Assembly: GCA_021927905.1 (NCBI GenBank)
Contig: BLLK01000062.1
Location: 2,356,001-2,420,000 of the forward strand
DNA: 64,000 bases
Direction of reading: 5' to 3'
From: Chaetoceros tenuissimus
Taxonomy: Eukaryota > Bacillariophyta > Thalassiosirophyceae > Chaetocerotales > Chaetocerotaceae
In this document: in pieces, positions 51,049-63,300 of the stretch
How the letters are laid out: each line of letters opens with the position of its first letter
How positions within the stretch are numbered: position 1 is the first letter of the stretch
Notes under the pieces: generated by a model
The model's input: only the letters and a program-made list of their open reading frames with translations
What the model was told of the DNA's origin: nothing
Databases searched by the model: none
Made by a program: the position numbers and the translations under genes

Positions 51049-51720
51049 TTATCCTTGTTCAGCAGCTGGTGAAACCTTTTTCAGTATGCCACATGCCACT
51101 ATTTGAGCTCTCTTCTTTGGATTCCTTGGGTTAATTCTATGACCATCATATATCACAACAATTTTATCAAGGTTATCATCGATACCAAAGCCATTGCTAA
51201 AGTCTAAGATTGTAGCATCTCCTTTTCCTTCATCATTCGTCTCTATCACACTACCATTCCTTCGACTGAAAGGATTTTTGCGGACCGTAGATGTTCTGCG
51301 ATAGAATCTTTTACTTCTAATGGATGGTAGATTACAACTTTCACTATCGTGAATAGCAATTAAACATTTCTTACAATTCTTCGGTCCATTTTCAATGTAG
51401 TATTTGATGTCCATCTGGTCGGGAAATTGCCCGTAATTGAAGAATAGGGTGACTTTAGCTTCAACGTTTGTGTAATCCTCAACAATGCTTTTCGGCCATT
51501 TACTTCTGCCTACAAGTGGTTGCAGATCAGAACTCAGCATTTCTTTGTCCACATGATGGAAGCCTCTACTTTCTGGCCTGATGATTTGTTGTAAAGCTCT
51601 ATGTTCTTCATTTTGTGTTCGTGGTTCCTCATGTCCATCAGCAAAAGTAGAACTGACTGTACATGATACGAAAATAATTATGCAAATTAGATTATTTGTA
51701 GTGGATCTGACTCTCCTCAT
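51049..51720 (-). CDS. Secreted degenerate Cu/Zn-superoxide-dismutase-like protein
   Basis: 223 residues with a signal peptide (LICIIIFVSCTVSSTFA). The remainder shows a Cu/Zn-SOD-like beta barrel: VEAKVTLFFNYGQF, CLIAIHDSESCNL (SOD: HVHxxGDC), GDATILDFSNGF, DDNLDKIVVIYDGHRINP, then QIVACGILKKV (SOD: ARIACGVI). The disulfide Cys pair (in SESC and VACG) is kept. Copper ligand His46 is Ala and His120 is Tyr, and the His63 bridge is not seen, so dismutase activity is unlikely. It may be a structural or adhesion relative of the SOD fold. Confidence in the fold is moderate; residue equivalence is by eye. Confidence 0.55.
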   Translation of the reverse strand: MRRVRSTTNNLICIIIFVSCTVSSTFADGHEEPRTQNEEHRALQQIIRPESRGFHHVDKEMLSSDLQPLVGRSKWPKSIVEDYTNVEAKVTLFFNYGQFPDQMDIKYYIENGPKNCKKCLIAIHDSESCNLPSIRSKRFYRRTSTVRKNPFSRRNGSVIETNDEGKGDATILDFSNGFGIDDNLDKIVVIYDGHRINPRNPKKRAQIVACGILKKVSPAAEQG

Positions 51721-52687
51721 CTTTATACTTTAGTTAAATCTAGATCGTAATGAACAATAATGGAGTGCAAAAATTGGGAAGTGGTGGTGTGAATGTATCA
51801 TGAAGAGAGAAAGTGATGAAGAAGGTGTTCCTCTTTTCATCCCCAACCAGCCTTCCCTTCCACATTTGTCATTTTTATTGACGATGACCTGTTCCAATTT
51901 ATCCTTTTTTTTAGTAGGCCATTTGATTCTTGTAAAGATGAAAAGTAATCTCGGACAACACAATTTTTACCAAATATTCAATCATATGAGACAATTTGAA
52001 CAACGAATATGTCTTTAGATTTCCCTTCCGTGATCTTCCCTGGGACTAAGAACTAAAAGATCCTAGATGTACGTACGTACGTACAATGGTTGTTTTTAGC
52101 TTGCATTTTATCATATTTCTTACATTATTTTACTTTTGCATTAGTATTAGTATTTCATAACCATTCATCAAAAATCCATGCTTGCTCTTCTTCGCCATCG
52201 CTTGTAGGTTTAATGTAGAATCCGTATTAAATGATGCCTTCCTACAATTTTTCCATGCAATCCTTCCTATCATCCTGTCAAGCAAATCATAGCACCATGC
52301 AAGGATTTTGCTACGGAGACTCAAAGAAATCACTTTTATCACTTCTAAGCTTCTCATTTTCATTTACTACTCACGCACTTTTGAGTAGGATTCGATCTTC
52401 GATTTTACAGGCAGCAGGTGGAGGAATGTGGAAGAACATGCCTCAGCCTGGTGGAACCCTACAAAAAGCTCTTTTCTTTCGTATTTACGTAGTAGCTTTA
52501 AAATGCACCCCCACGTAAATGGGATTGATGCGCTGCAAAAGTTGAGTAAGGTCGGCACAAGGATGATACGATGATATTGTACAGTTCCAATTTCCAATAC
52601 CCACAATACTTACATTTTTCCAATAATAACAATAGAACCTAATCAATAGTTGACATACTTACCTTACTCTAATCTGATATTTTCTCC
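51721..52687. other. Long spacer with possible gene fragment
   Basis: 967 bp. It contains GTACGTACGTACGTAC at about 52069-52084. Small open frames at 52130-52363 (-) and 52231-52518 (+) show no domain. No supported gene. Confidence 0.4.
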
Positions 52688-54571
52688 ATGAAGCTCACAG
52701 CAGTTGCGCTTCTCGGATTATTTGTAGCATCTGCTACCTCGTACTCGCATGAAGATTTTTTCCCCTCAGAAGAAGAGAAATATGATCCTTTTCGATTTGA
52801 TCCAACGTAAGTCAAAACATCAACAATCTAAACATTCTTTTAGATTTCGTTCTAATTTTGGTGCAGTTCTGTTTTTGGTGCACCTTTAGGAGGTTATGCT
52901 CGTGCCACTAGAAGTACACTAGGGGCCTTACCCGTTAGACTTGTTGGAGATGCAATCTTTTGGGAAAAGGAAGATGAAACAGCGAAACCTGCAGAAGTTG
53001 TATCTGACAAATACAAAGGTGGTCCATATTTTACAATGTCAGATGGTCTAGGGAGAAAGTTTGTTTGTCATATCTATGATGAGAATGATTTGATACCAGA
53101 GAGTGTATCGCAAAGCATGTTTGATGCCCCAATTGAAGTAGCTTCTCTGGAAGATCAAGAGTTTAAATACATTAAAGATGAAAATTCTCTGGATAGAGCT
53201 ACAGCTACTGATATAGTAGAGCAGGATGACACTGTACAATTTGTTTTGACTTCAAATATTGATAATTATCTCGATAATGATGAATCTGAGCCACCTTTAC
53301 CTCATGATATCTTCAAAGAACCAATCACAAGGGCATTGGAGCATCTGAAAGGGTATTGCAGTCAACTTCATCTAGGTTGGTGGTCCTATGAATGGTGCAT
53401 GAGTGATAAGATGACACAGTTTCATATTCAAGTACAGTCGAATGGACCTGAAGATGTACTTAATGCCAGAGATCTAATGCCTGAGTTCGTGATTCAAAGT
53501 GTTAGTACCATCGGTAACTTCAAGAGTAGAAAGATATTGGTGGAGTCTATGGATCATAATGTAGTCCACGACGACGATGATGAGTACAATAGTGATGATG
53601 ATAAAGAAGGTCTCGATATAGAAACTATTGAATCAGAGATCTTGGTTGTTGATTCGTTTGAAGATGGGGAATACTGTGAAGAAGCAGAAACAAATAGATC
53701 AGTTGAAGTTCGTATGAGGTGCTGCACTAATGAAGAGATTATGAAATCAATACGAGAATCAGGAGGAAGTCTGAACAATCCAAACTTCTTTTCCAAGCCA
53801 TTTGACACGATCGATAGCGCGAAAGCAATTCTTCTCTCAGTACAAGAACGTAGTACATGCAAATATACTGTGAACGTTTGTACAAATGTTCTTTGTAATG
53901 CTTGGCTTGAAGATGAGAAGGCAAGTCTCTATTTGGGTGAAGTTGAAGAAGACTCGAAGGAAATTGTTGAATTCAAAAAAGACGACTCCATTCGATTTAT
54001 TTTAGATAAAACACTGAAAGATTCATGTTTGAAGAGAAACGAAGGATGGTGGACTTACAACTTTTGCTATCAGTCATCCATCTATCAGTTTCACGAAAGT
54101 GTTGATTTGGATTTGGATAAAGGTGTCATGAAAACTACAGTTGAAGCCAAACATATTTTAGGAAAATTTGATCCAATCATTGCGGAAGGATTTCCAAATG
54201 ATGAGGAAGTCAATCATATAGTCTTCCCTGAGGGTCATATGAGAGATGAACAGAATAATCCGGCAAAGCAAACAGAATCATTTGAAGGTTTAGATAATGC
54301 TTATTTCGTACAAGAATACACTCATGGTGATGTTTGCGAGGGTGAAGATGTGATTGATAGTGCAATCAAGGGCGGTGCATTGAATGAAGGTGTTGTTGAA
54401 AGGGCAACCACAGTTCGATACTTTTGTGGAACCAAGAGAGAACTTCTGAAAATCAACGAAGACCATACCTGTCACTATGTTATAGATATCAGTGTTCCAG
54501 AACTTTGTGCTCACATCTATTTTGAAAGATCGCATATAAAGAAGCATGCTGTAAAATGTAGTTTAGTTTAA
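52688..54571 (+). CDS. ER lectin with two MRH domains (OS-9/Erlectin-like)
   Basis: Exons 52688-52806 and 52867-54571 with a 60-nt intron (GTAAGT...GCAG) give about 607 residues. The signal peptide MKLTAVALLGLFVASATS is on exon 1. Two mannose-6-phosphate-receptor-homology blocks follow: GYCSQLHLGWWSYEWCMSDK and SCLKRNEGWWTYNFCYQSSI, each with the Trp-Trp glycan-contact pair and later Y/E-G-x-x-C sites (DGEYCEE, HGDVCEGE), Cys-rich ends (VRMRCCTNEE, VRYFCGTKREL) and closing CKYTVNVCTNVLC and CHYVIDISVPELC. Such proteins recognise trimmed N-glycans on misfolded glycoproteins and hand them to ER-associated degradation. There is no clear HDEL at the end (KCSLV), so retention would depend on partners. 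Confidence 0.88.
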
Positions 54572-54601
54572 AATAAGAAATTTTACCTCTCATTCATGTC
54601 T

Positions 54602-55384
54602 CTATTTGAGAAATATGAAAGCAAGTAATTTCATGATACAAACAAAAGCATACAATATCCTGACTGTATGCCATGGTCTTGTAATTATTTTTTGAATCAG
54701 AGATGCTCCAATTTTTGTACGAGAAGCCCTTTCAATCCGCTCACCACTGTATTTGATGACCAATCGAAGCAAGTCCTCGGTAAGTAACAAGACATCTCGA
54801 ATGAATAAATTGAAAGTAGAATCTTCTACATCTTCGTCTTGTATCTGAATCAAATTCCCATCTTCATTGGACGCATTCAATGAGGACTCTTCTGCCCAAA
54901 AAGTTAATTGATCTAATTGCCTCATCTCTCTCCCCATACCATCATCTGAATCATCTATAGATATATCACTGTGGTCATCTCTAGTTTCTAGAGTGTTACT
55001 CAGTGGAGATACGTTTAAAGGTGAATCCAATAATCTAGACATTTCCGTTGTAGAAGCAGTTGCAGACGGAGATATTTGTTCACCTTCTTTAGGGGTGATT
55101 GCACTATTGCGCAAAGACTCCAATAGCACATCGGTTTCGATGTGTAGCAATGCAATATCTAGTGGAACAGAAGCATGGAGGTCATTCTGTTGAGAAGTTA
55201 GGTTTGAAACAGACCAACCTTCAAGGACTTTTGAATTGTTTTGCTTTGTTGTTGTTGGTTTCTTTCTCCTTTGTTCAGGACTGTCTTCTTCTTCTTCCAC
55301 AAAGCTTGAAGAATCTATGCTGCTTGAGCATTCATATGCATTCAAAATATGATTGTCAAAAGATGTGTTTGTGACTTCGTTCAT
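54602..55384 (-). CDS. Hypothetical tail-anchored protein
   Basis: 260 residues, single exon. The body is acidic and Ser/Thr-rich (disordered), with a helical part LFIRDVLLLTEDLLRLVIKY and then a basic stretch (RASRTKIG). It ends with the hydrophobic tail ILYAFVCIMKLLAFIFL followed by Lys, the layout of a C-tail-anchored membrane protein. Family not recognised. It is convergent with the lectin gene at a 30-bp gap. Confidence 0.65.
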   Translation of the reverse strand: MNEVTNTSFDNHILNAYECSSSIDSSSFVEEEEDSPEQRRKKPTTTKQNNSKVLEGWSVSNLTSQQNDLHASVPLDIALLHIETDVLLESLRNSAITPKEGEQISPSATASTTEMSRLLDSPLNVSPLSNTLETRDDHSDISIDDSDDGMGREMRQLDQLTFWAEESSLNASNEDGNLIQIQDEDVEDSTFNLFIRDVLLLTEDLLRLVIKYSGERIERASRTKIGASLIQKIITRPWHTVRILYAFVCIMKLLAFIFLK

Positions 55385-55916
55385 TATTGAGGTTTGATTC
55401 TATTGCAGATCTGTATCTATTGAAGATCGATGTGAATGCAGTTGGACTGTGATTGGGACAAAGGATTACACCACTGCTACTGTATGTTAAGGTAGTCTAC
55501 CTCTAATAACTAATAACGGATAAAAAACAAAACAAGTCCGTTTCCCCTCCTCCTTTCTCTTCAAAATATAGCTTTGTGGGAACTACTGTTCTACGACTAT
55601 TTCAGAGTCAATTTTGTGGGACTGCTATATGATTGGTTCAGATTCCATTGGCTCATTTTTTTCAGGCTGGGCTTCTTCATTCTTCATGTGTTCGTGTGGC
55701 GATAGCGCACAGCGCACCCCTTTTTTCTTCACAATAGAAGATAGAGATATGAGATATATGAACAAAAAGCCCTAAACTCAATATCACTTCACCTACTTTC
55801 ACTTGCAACAAGCGATAGCTAGGGTTATCGACCGTGTTGTCACGTACAAATTGAAAAAGCAAAGCTATCGCTTGCTTGTATTTTTCTTCTTCTTCCATTG
55901 AATTACTAGTTTGATC
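55385..55916. other. Divergent promoter tail-anchored / NIPA
   Basis: 532 bp, A/T-rich. Only an 82-residue minus-strand frame without any domain is present. No supported gene. Confidence 0.4.
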
Positions 55917-57081
55917 ATGGTACAACAGAATCTATTCTATGCCTTTGGTTTCGCTGGGATTGGAGGATTTATGCAAGTGCTCACAGTTGTAATTTTAGCA
56001 TATCCTCAATTCCTAAAGTCCAAGAAAGGAAAATCTTTCTCTCCAGCTTTAGAAAAAGTATTCTTAGCGGGTAACATTGTTACGCAGATTGCATCCGGTG
56101 TGATTAATACGATATCAACGTGGTATGGACCGGTTTCGTTGGTGTTGCCAATTAGAGTTTCGGCGCAATTACTCTTCAACATGATTTTATTCGGACTTCT
56201 ACAAATTGAAGAATTTCCAAAAGATGTGAGAGTTGTAAGTAGACGTATTCCTTCACTATTCCAATGCAAAAGATGAGCTGTTTCTGATATATTTATGTTC
56301 TTAGGGAACCTATATCGTTGTGACAGGTGCCATGCTGTTGAGTTACGTAGGACCAACAGCCCAAGCAAATCAGGACGCTGTTGCTTTGATGGAACATACC
56401 CCAGCAGTTGTCTGGACTTTATTTTTGATTGGTTTGACTTTTTCTACTGGATACTATTGCGTGGTATGGTTGTCGGAGAAGAATGTTTCTGGGGTTATCA
56501 AACATCCGCATAAGTTTGCAATACTATTGACAGCAAGAGTCGTAACCGGTGTATTGTCTACAAGTGTATCTAAGCTTCTTGCTGTTACATCAGGTTTCTT
56601 ATTCTGCATCACATTGGGATTATTTATTGGCATATCTTTTGTTATTTCATCGGTTGCTATTTTGCAGGCTACAGAGGTTGACCAAGCAATGTTTGTTCCG
56701 GCAGCAGCTTGCGGTATTCAAATTACAAATACTCTTACTGGACTTTTGATATGGCAAGACTATCTTGTCGTGCAAACGTGGGTTGGGTATATTACTGTGT
56801 TAACACAGATTATTCTGGGTGTATATCTTATCTCATCTATTGATGCATATGCTTCAAGTGCAGATTCAAATTTTGCTTTGGCACAAAGCGTCAAAATTCA
56901 TTATGCTTCTGAATTTGCAGAGAAAAAAGGTAAATCGCTTAGTATGTCATTAGTGGGAGGAAGTTTAGATAGCATGTTAGCTCCTATAGTGGAAGATGAG
57001 GAAGAGGTTGATAATTATTTTGAAGAAAGACGTCGGTTGTATTCAAATTATCCAAAATACTCAGAAGACTTCGTAGGATAA
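55917..57081 (+). CDS. NIPA-type magnesium transporter (DUF803)
   Basis: Exons 55917-56234 and 56305-57081 with a 70-nt intron (GTAAGT...TTAG) give about 364 residues. About nine membrane segments are visible, beginning FYAFGFAGIGGFMQVLTVVI. Others are FLAGNIVTQIASGVINTIS, the signature YGPVSLVLPIRVSAQLLFNM, the exon-2 segment VVTGAMLLSYVGP, and VVWTLFLIGLTFSTGYYCVV. The pattern G-x-x-S-L-V-x-P...Q-x-L-F-N recalls NIPA family members. They move Mg2+ (and some divalents) across endosomal and plasma membranes. The C-terminal about 60 residues are a cytosolic acidic tail. Start at ATG 55917; the frame opens earlier only at TTG. Confidence 0.83.
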
Positions 57082-57396
57082 AACTAGTTCGGACTCTTTT
57101 GGCCATATGTTGTTTGAATAAGGGTATATCATTGAATATATTTCAACTAGTTGGGACTCTGTTGAAACGGGAGAAGGTATACCATTGAAGATTTGTCATA
57201 AATTAAATCTCTTAGATGATGGTGATGGTTGTTGTTGCTGCTGCTGTTGTTATTGTAGTTGTTGTCATTAGAGTTTCTCTTGTAATAAAAAAATTACTAC
57301 AACAACAAATTGATGTTTAGGGATTCAAAAATCGAATCGAAAAAAAAACGATTTACCACAATGTCGTGAAAGCAATGTGAATGAGGTAGAAATAAA
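57082..57396. other. Spacer with TTG/CTG-rich low-complexity stretch
   Basis: A TTG/CTG/TTA-rich run lies at about 57220-57272. No gene. Confidence 0.5.
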
Positions 57397-60300
57397 ATGA
57401 TGAAATTCCACTTGCTTCTCTTCTGTGGGCTTTTTGTAGTATTGAATGCATGGGATGTATCAATAGTAATCGATAGAGAGGCTTCACATAGTAAAGGTGG
57501 GGAAAGATTTGAAATACAGCCACTTCTTTCAATTTGGAATAAGAAGCAGACAAGGAAACATGAGAATATTCTTGGTCGATTCGTTGCTACTTTGCATCAC
57601 GATTCATTCCATTCCGAATTCATCGGAGTTGCTGAAGGCGATGAATGCAAAGTGGAGGAATACCGTGATGGAGTGTCACTAGATTTGCTCAGTGGTTCTA
57701 TGGAGTTCGTCAACCTATGTGTGAATCGCGCAGGCGAAGACTATTCCATAAAGTTTTCACTTTTCGATGAGTTTGATATTGAACTCGGTAGTGTGATCCA
57801 GCAAGGTTTCACTGTGGAAAGTGGAGAACCGTTTCAGATTGGTGTCATTGAATCGCCTTCGATTGTCAATGGGCACGAGTGGTCTGCAAATCCAGTTGTT
57901 GCTGTACAGGATAGAGGAAGAAATACTGTGAATTCTATCAATGACGGCAGTGTAGGTCCTTTCGCCAGCAATACTATCAACGTTTAGTATAATGCACTAA
58001 CCTTTTTCTTTCCCTTGCAAAGGTTGCTATTTCCTTAGCTCCCAACGCTTATTCAGAAAATCTTCATATGAAAATCATAAGTGAAGTAGAGTTAGACGCA
58101 TCTCATATTATTTTGAGTCCTACATCAAGACAATGGGTCAATGGTATTGCTGAATTTGAAGGAGTTTCCGTTAAAAAGGCTGGAGTAGGCTATCAACTAG
58201 AATTTACAACTGATATAGAATTACCGGGTGGTAATTATTGTTTATCCAAACCTTTTGATGTCTTTGCTGGAAACGCTCATGCATTGAAGGTTATTGAAGA
58301 ACCTTATATGAGCAACGTCTATGGAGGTAAAGTATTCTTGAATCAACCCCTCTTGCATGTAGTTGATGCTGGTGGTAATGTTGTAGAAGAGAATGATTCA
58401 GACTCTGTGGTACTTGCAGAACTTTTTCAAAATCCTAGTCATGCGATTGTGGAACCTAGAAATGGAACTGTGGTGAAAGTAAAGAATGGGATTGCTCAAT
58501 TCGAAAATTTATTCATTGCAAAAGCAGGAAGAGGTTACATGTTTCGGTATTCGTTACATGCGTTTGCACCCCAAACGTTGCAGCAAAGAATGAATCCAAA
58601 TATCACCGTCCATGGTAAGTTTGTCTCATTGATTCCAGCAAAGACTTCAATGATGATTGCTAACTGTCTTGTTGAAATAGGAACCATGTTTGATGTGCAA
58701 ACAGGACAGGCAGAATCATTGAAGATACTTCAAGAATCTGGGTCGACATGGGCAGGAAATCAGCCATTTGTGAAGCAACCAAAATTAGCTTTAGTTGATT
58801 CTGGAGGAAATACTCTTTACAATACAACCAATATTGCAATTGAATCATCAATGACGGAATCATTGTCTTCAATTTCAGATATTGTGATTGATACAAGAAA
58901 TGACAATCTTCCGTCTGTTGTAGATATTCGCTTCTCGTCAAATATTGTCGATGATGGCTTCACCTCTTATTCCAATGGTCATGTGATTTTAATAGAAGTT
59001 CAGTTTGACGAAGAAGTTTATATTCGCTTAAAAGGTGACCAGGTGCTTCATGGTATTTTGAAAAGGCCATCTCTTCAACTGAACGTTACAAATAGTGGTG
59101 GGCTTCCAAGTTATGCATATTTAGTAGAATCAATAGAGTTAGATAGGCCTTATGAGAAGCTAATCTACGAATACATGGTGGATGTTGATCATGAGCAGTC
59201 CAATGTGGATATTATTGAAATAGAGCCTATGAAGTCAAATGACTACGAAATTGTAGATGGGTGGAATCGCAAGGTTTTGTTGGAGATCTCACCGCTAGTT
59301 GCAAGATTGCCTCTATCGAAAAGAATTAATGTCCATAATAAAGCTGCAGAAATCATTGGTGTTCGAAGTGAAATTCTTGGGGGTACATACAGTGCTGGAC
59401 ATGAAATTGACATTAATGTTGAGTTCTCGCACAAGGTGAGAAAGTAGTGTGTTTTTCTTTTGTTCTTCCGAAGCGATTTTTAGTCACTTTCTTCGCTCGC
59501 TATAAAAGGTATCAGTAGAAGGTTCTCCACAGCTTCGATTGGATATTTTCAGTACGGTTGTTATTATCGAGACTGAGAGCTTAGGAACGTCCCTATCCAC
59601 GTCTTACTTTTACATCTGGTATAAGGGAAAGAAGTCAAGAAGTATTGCTTGGGATGCATCGGCTCTCTTTGTGAAAGATGCCATGGAACAACTGACACAT
59701 GGTCACTCTCCTGTATGTGTGTCGAGAAACAAGTCTTCTCTTGCTAGTGATAGAATGTCTTATCGATGGGCTTTGAGGTTGGAAGGATTGCATGATGTTT
59801 TGGAAGCAGAGACATTCTGGGTAGAGCCAGCAACTGTGATTAGAGATCACAAATCCATTTCATTACAAGTTTCTTTTCTTCAAGTTAGAGCTCCCCTATC
59901 AAACTGGCAGTTGGATGATGATATGAGTCAAATGTGTACAGTTCGTCTTGCTGATTATATCGATGGTACTGGAACGAATGAAATTTCGTTTCGTTATACT
60001 GTTCTTCAAGGTGATTACTCTCCAGAACTACAACTTTTACAGCCATTTCCAGTTTTCAAACAAAGCGGACGGGATGAAATATCTAATGCGATCAATAATG
60101 GCTCCAAGTCAAACATCATGGCATCACTAGAATGGAATGAAGCAATTAATTTTGGTGTCAGTATCATAACTCAAAAGCCCAAGATTACAAATGTTGCGGT
60201 ATCAAGCAATAAAGAATTCACACAAGTATTTCGAGCTGGTGACAAACTCTCTTTCATAGTAGACTTTGATTCTAGTGTTGAGGTAAGCTTTGGACCCAAA

Positions 60301-63300
60301 CTTGTATCTGAAATGTAAAACTTTACTCAATTTTGCTTCAATTATAGATTTCTAGTGATCTTCAACTTGGTTTAAAAAGTGTAAGGTCCAATGGTGCAAA
60401 AGCAGTCTTTCTATCTCAGCCATTACCTAACAGAGGAATCTTTGAGTATACTGTTCAGTCCGGTGAATGGGCTGAGAAATTGAATCTCAAAGATTCCAAC
60501 GTGATTGCTTTCATGAATACAAACTGGAATAGTGTGTTGAGTCAGTCAAGTGAGCCAGTTACTTCAGGTGAACTTGTCCTGAAGGAAACCTTGCTGAACA
60601 ATTTGCCAGTAATTGACATAGATGCAAGACCTCCCCATGTTGTTGATGTTCAGCTGACATTTGATACTAATAAAGACGTTCTGATTAAAGACGACGAAGT
60701 TTTTGTAGACGTGGTCTTTTCAAGTCCTGTTGTTTTGAAATTTGGTCCTCCAGTACTCGTTGTAGATTTTGGAAGTGGAAGAGATGAGGCTCCCTACATA
60801 ATGGGTGATAAGACAGCGAATCTGCGTTTTCGCTACAAGATTCAACTCGGTGACAGCTCTGAGTTTCAGCCAATAATTGCTATGATATGCCCTTCTAGTG
60901 GATGCATTGAAGGCTGCAGCAATGAAGGCTATATATTGCAAAACAGCGACTTTCCTGTACTAGGAGCAGATCTGAGTATGTCGAATTTGATAGATAGTAA
61001 GTCTATGCCAATCTTTTCTTTTTCTCCTTTAGAGGTGCAAATCTTACAAACATTTTGTAAAGAGGACGATGCTGTTTTGAAGCTCCCCCATGCCAATACT
61101 GATACTTCATCAAGCGCAATCACAAATATAGTGTCAATGGAAATTTTGAAGGAAACGTCTTCTGTCAACGTGGGAGAAGTACTCCGTATCAAAATCGCCT
61201 TCTCTGACAAGATATACGTTGAGGGGCAACCAGAATTGACTCTAAACATTGATACATCGGCAAAATACGAGAGGGGTTCGGGAACGAACGAAATAATTTT
61301 TGCACTACAAAGTACTGAGAGCGATGTAGTTAACCAACTTGATTGGGTCGCAGATACAGATTCTTTATCCGCCATAAGTTGTGGCAGCAATTATTATAAT
61401 ACATGCACCATTGTGAACAGAATCGGAGTGCCGGTGGATCTATCTTTCATCACAAATACAAGTGAAAGAATGTTTGACGCTCTCGAGCCTGCCATAGAGA
61501 TTATGGATTCAATATCACGCATTACGGATGTTTATGCTGTATCATCACTATCCAATCTTCTAACGGCAGGTGATATGATATCTATTGCAGTTAAGTACGA
61601 CAGAGAGGTTACTGTTCATGGAACACCCAAAGTTCGTCTAAAAATGGGTGAGAAAAGTGCATATGCTGTATATGCAAAACATCTTTCAACCAATGAAATA
61701 CTTGTATTCCAGTATTCTGTAGTTTTTGGTGATTTTACTGGATCATCACATTTATCGTATTATTCAGAGGACTTAATTGTAGACGAATCAAGTTACATCC
61801 GAAGCAAGTCTACAGTTCCTCTTGTTTCTGCAGATCTCAAACTGCCATCACCTACTCTTTACCCTCTCTTGACAAGCAATCTAGAACAAATTTTTGTGGA
61901 CGCAAAAGTCCAGCCGTCGGTCCAAAGAGTATTTTATGGGAATGAGACCAGAGTGTATGCACCAGGTGATGATATTCACATTTCGGTGGAGTTTGATCAT
62001 TTTGTTTCAGTCCAAGGAACGCCTGTAATGTTGATTGATGTTGGAAACGGTAAAGTTGGGTGTGGTTACTACCATGCTGGCACAACGACAAAAGTATTGA
62101 GTTTTCGCTATTCCGTAGAAATAGATCATGTCGAGAAATACTTGAAATATCTAAATTTGCACTCTCTCCAGGTCTCTTCGCATGAAAAATGTGGAAATAT
62201 ACAGGGCTCCATCAAAAGGCAAAGTGCTAATCCTACAATTGAAGCTGACGTGACACTACCAATGCCTGGAGAAATCAATAGTCTTGTTGATGAAAATTTT
62301 CTTATTGATTCCAGTGTGCCATATGTGAAAAGAATTTGGAGTCCTCAAAGTCCTACAATATTCAACACAACAGAGATCATTTCTGTCCTTGTGGAGTTTT
62401 CGAGGCTTGTCAAAGTCAGTGGATCTCCGAGGTTAAAACTAGCGACTGGGATGCAGGACCGTTTCGCAGAATTTGTTGCCATCCAAAATGATTCCACTCT
62501 AGAATTTCAATACAAGGTTAGACTAGGGGATTTCACGCAAGACTTGGACTATTGGACGAACGAGGACATTGTTCGTAGCTCATCTATAGATTTACAAGAA
62601 GGATCTATCATGGTGCCATCTTCTAATCCAATTTTACACGCTGATGTTCATATTAATCCAAGCTTTGGCTCTTTGAGCGGTCAGAACAATCAACTCTCTT
62701 TCGTCGAAGGTGAAGTGGATTTTAAAGGTCTCAAATTGGGAAAAAGAGGAAACTATTACAAAATGCATTTTGGCACAAGTATTGAAGGCATACAATATGA
62801 GGCTCATATGAATGTGAAGGTGGACGCCAGCGCCGAATATGAGCTTAATGGAGATGAAAGTGATCGAGATTTTGGTGATGCCTTTGGATCTTCAGTTGCC
62901 ATAAGAGGAAATATGGTTGCTATTGGTGCCCCCAAGAAGAAAATGCCCTCTTCTGAAATACAAGTAGTTAAAATTTGGAGCGAAAGTGTTTCTGTTGAAA
63001 GAGAAATTCAAATAATTTCGACACAGGTCGATGTGGACCAAAGTATTAGGGCTGTACAAACTTTCAGTACTTTTACATCCACAAGTGCTACAGTAAGTGG
63101 ACGTTTTAGCATCAGCTATACTGATCCGGGCAGCAACTACAAATATGCATCTTCGCTGGAACTTCCTTCAACATGTGACTCAACTTACATGAAACAACGG
63201 CTAATGGAGATGTTTCCTGTCCTTGGAAATCTTGATGTTAGTCGTACTTCCAACGATGCTTGTGATTGTGAGAATGCATGGACTTGGAAGGTAACTTATC

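Noticed and set aside
52156-52226. Minus-strand reading with an acidic stretch ending DEWL and a stop, resembling a protein C-terminus
   Set aside because: A stop codon directly precedes it in frame and no splice acceptor lies between, so it is probably chance or an untraceable relic.
52231-52518. Possible snRNA or small gene in the 52-kb spacer
   Set aside because: No U-snRNA motif (Sm site, U1/U2/U5/U6 cores) and no coding support.
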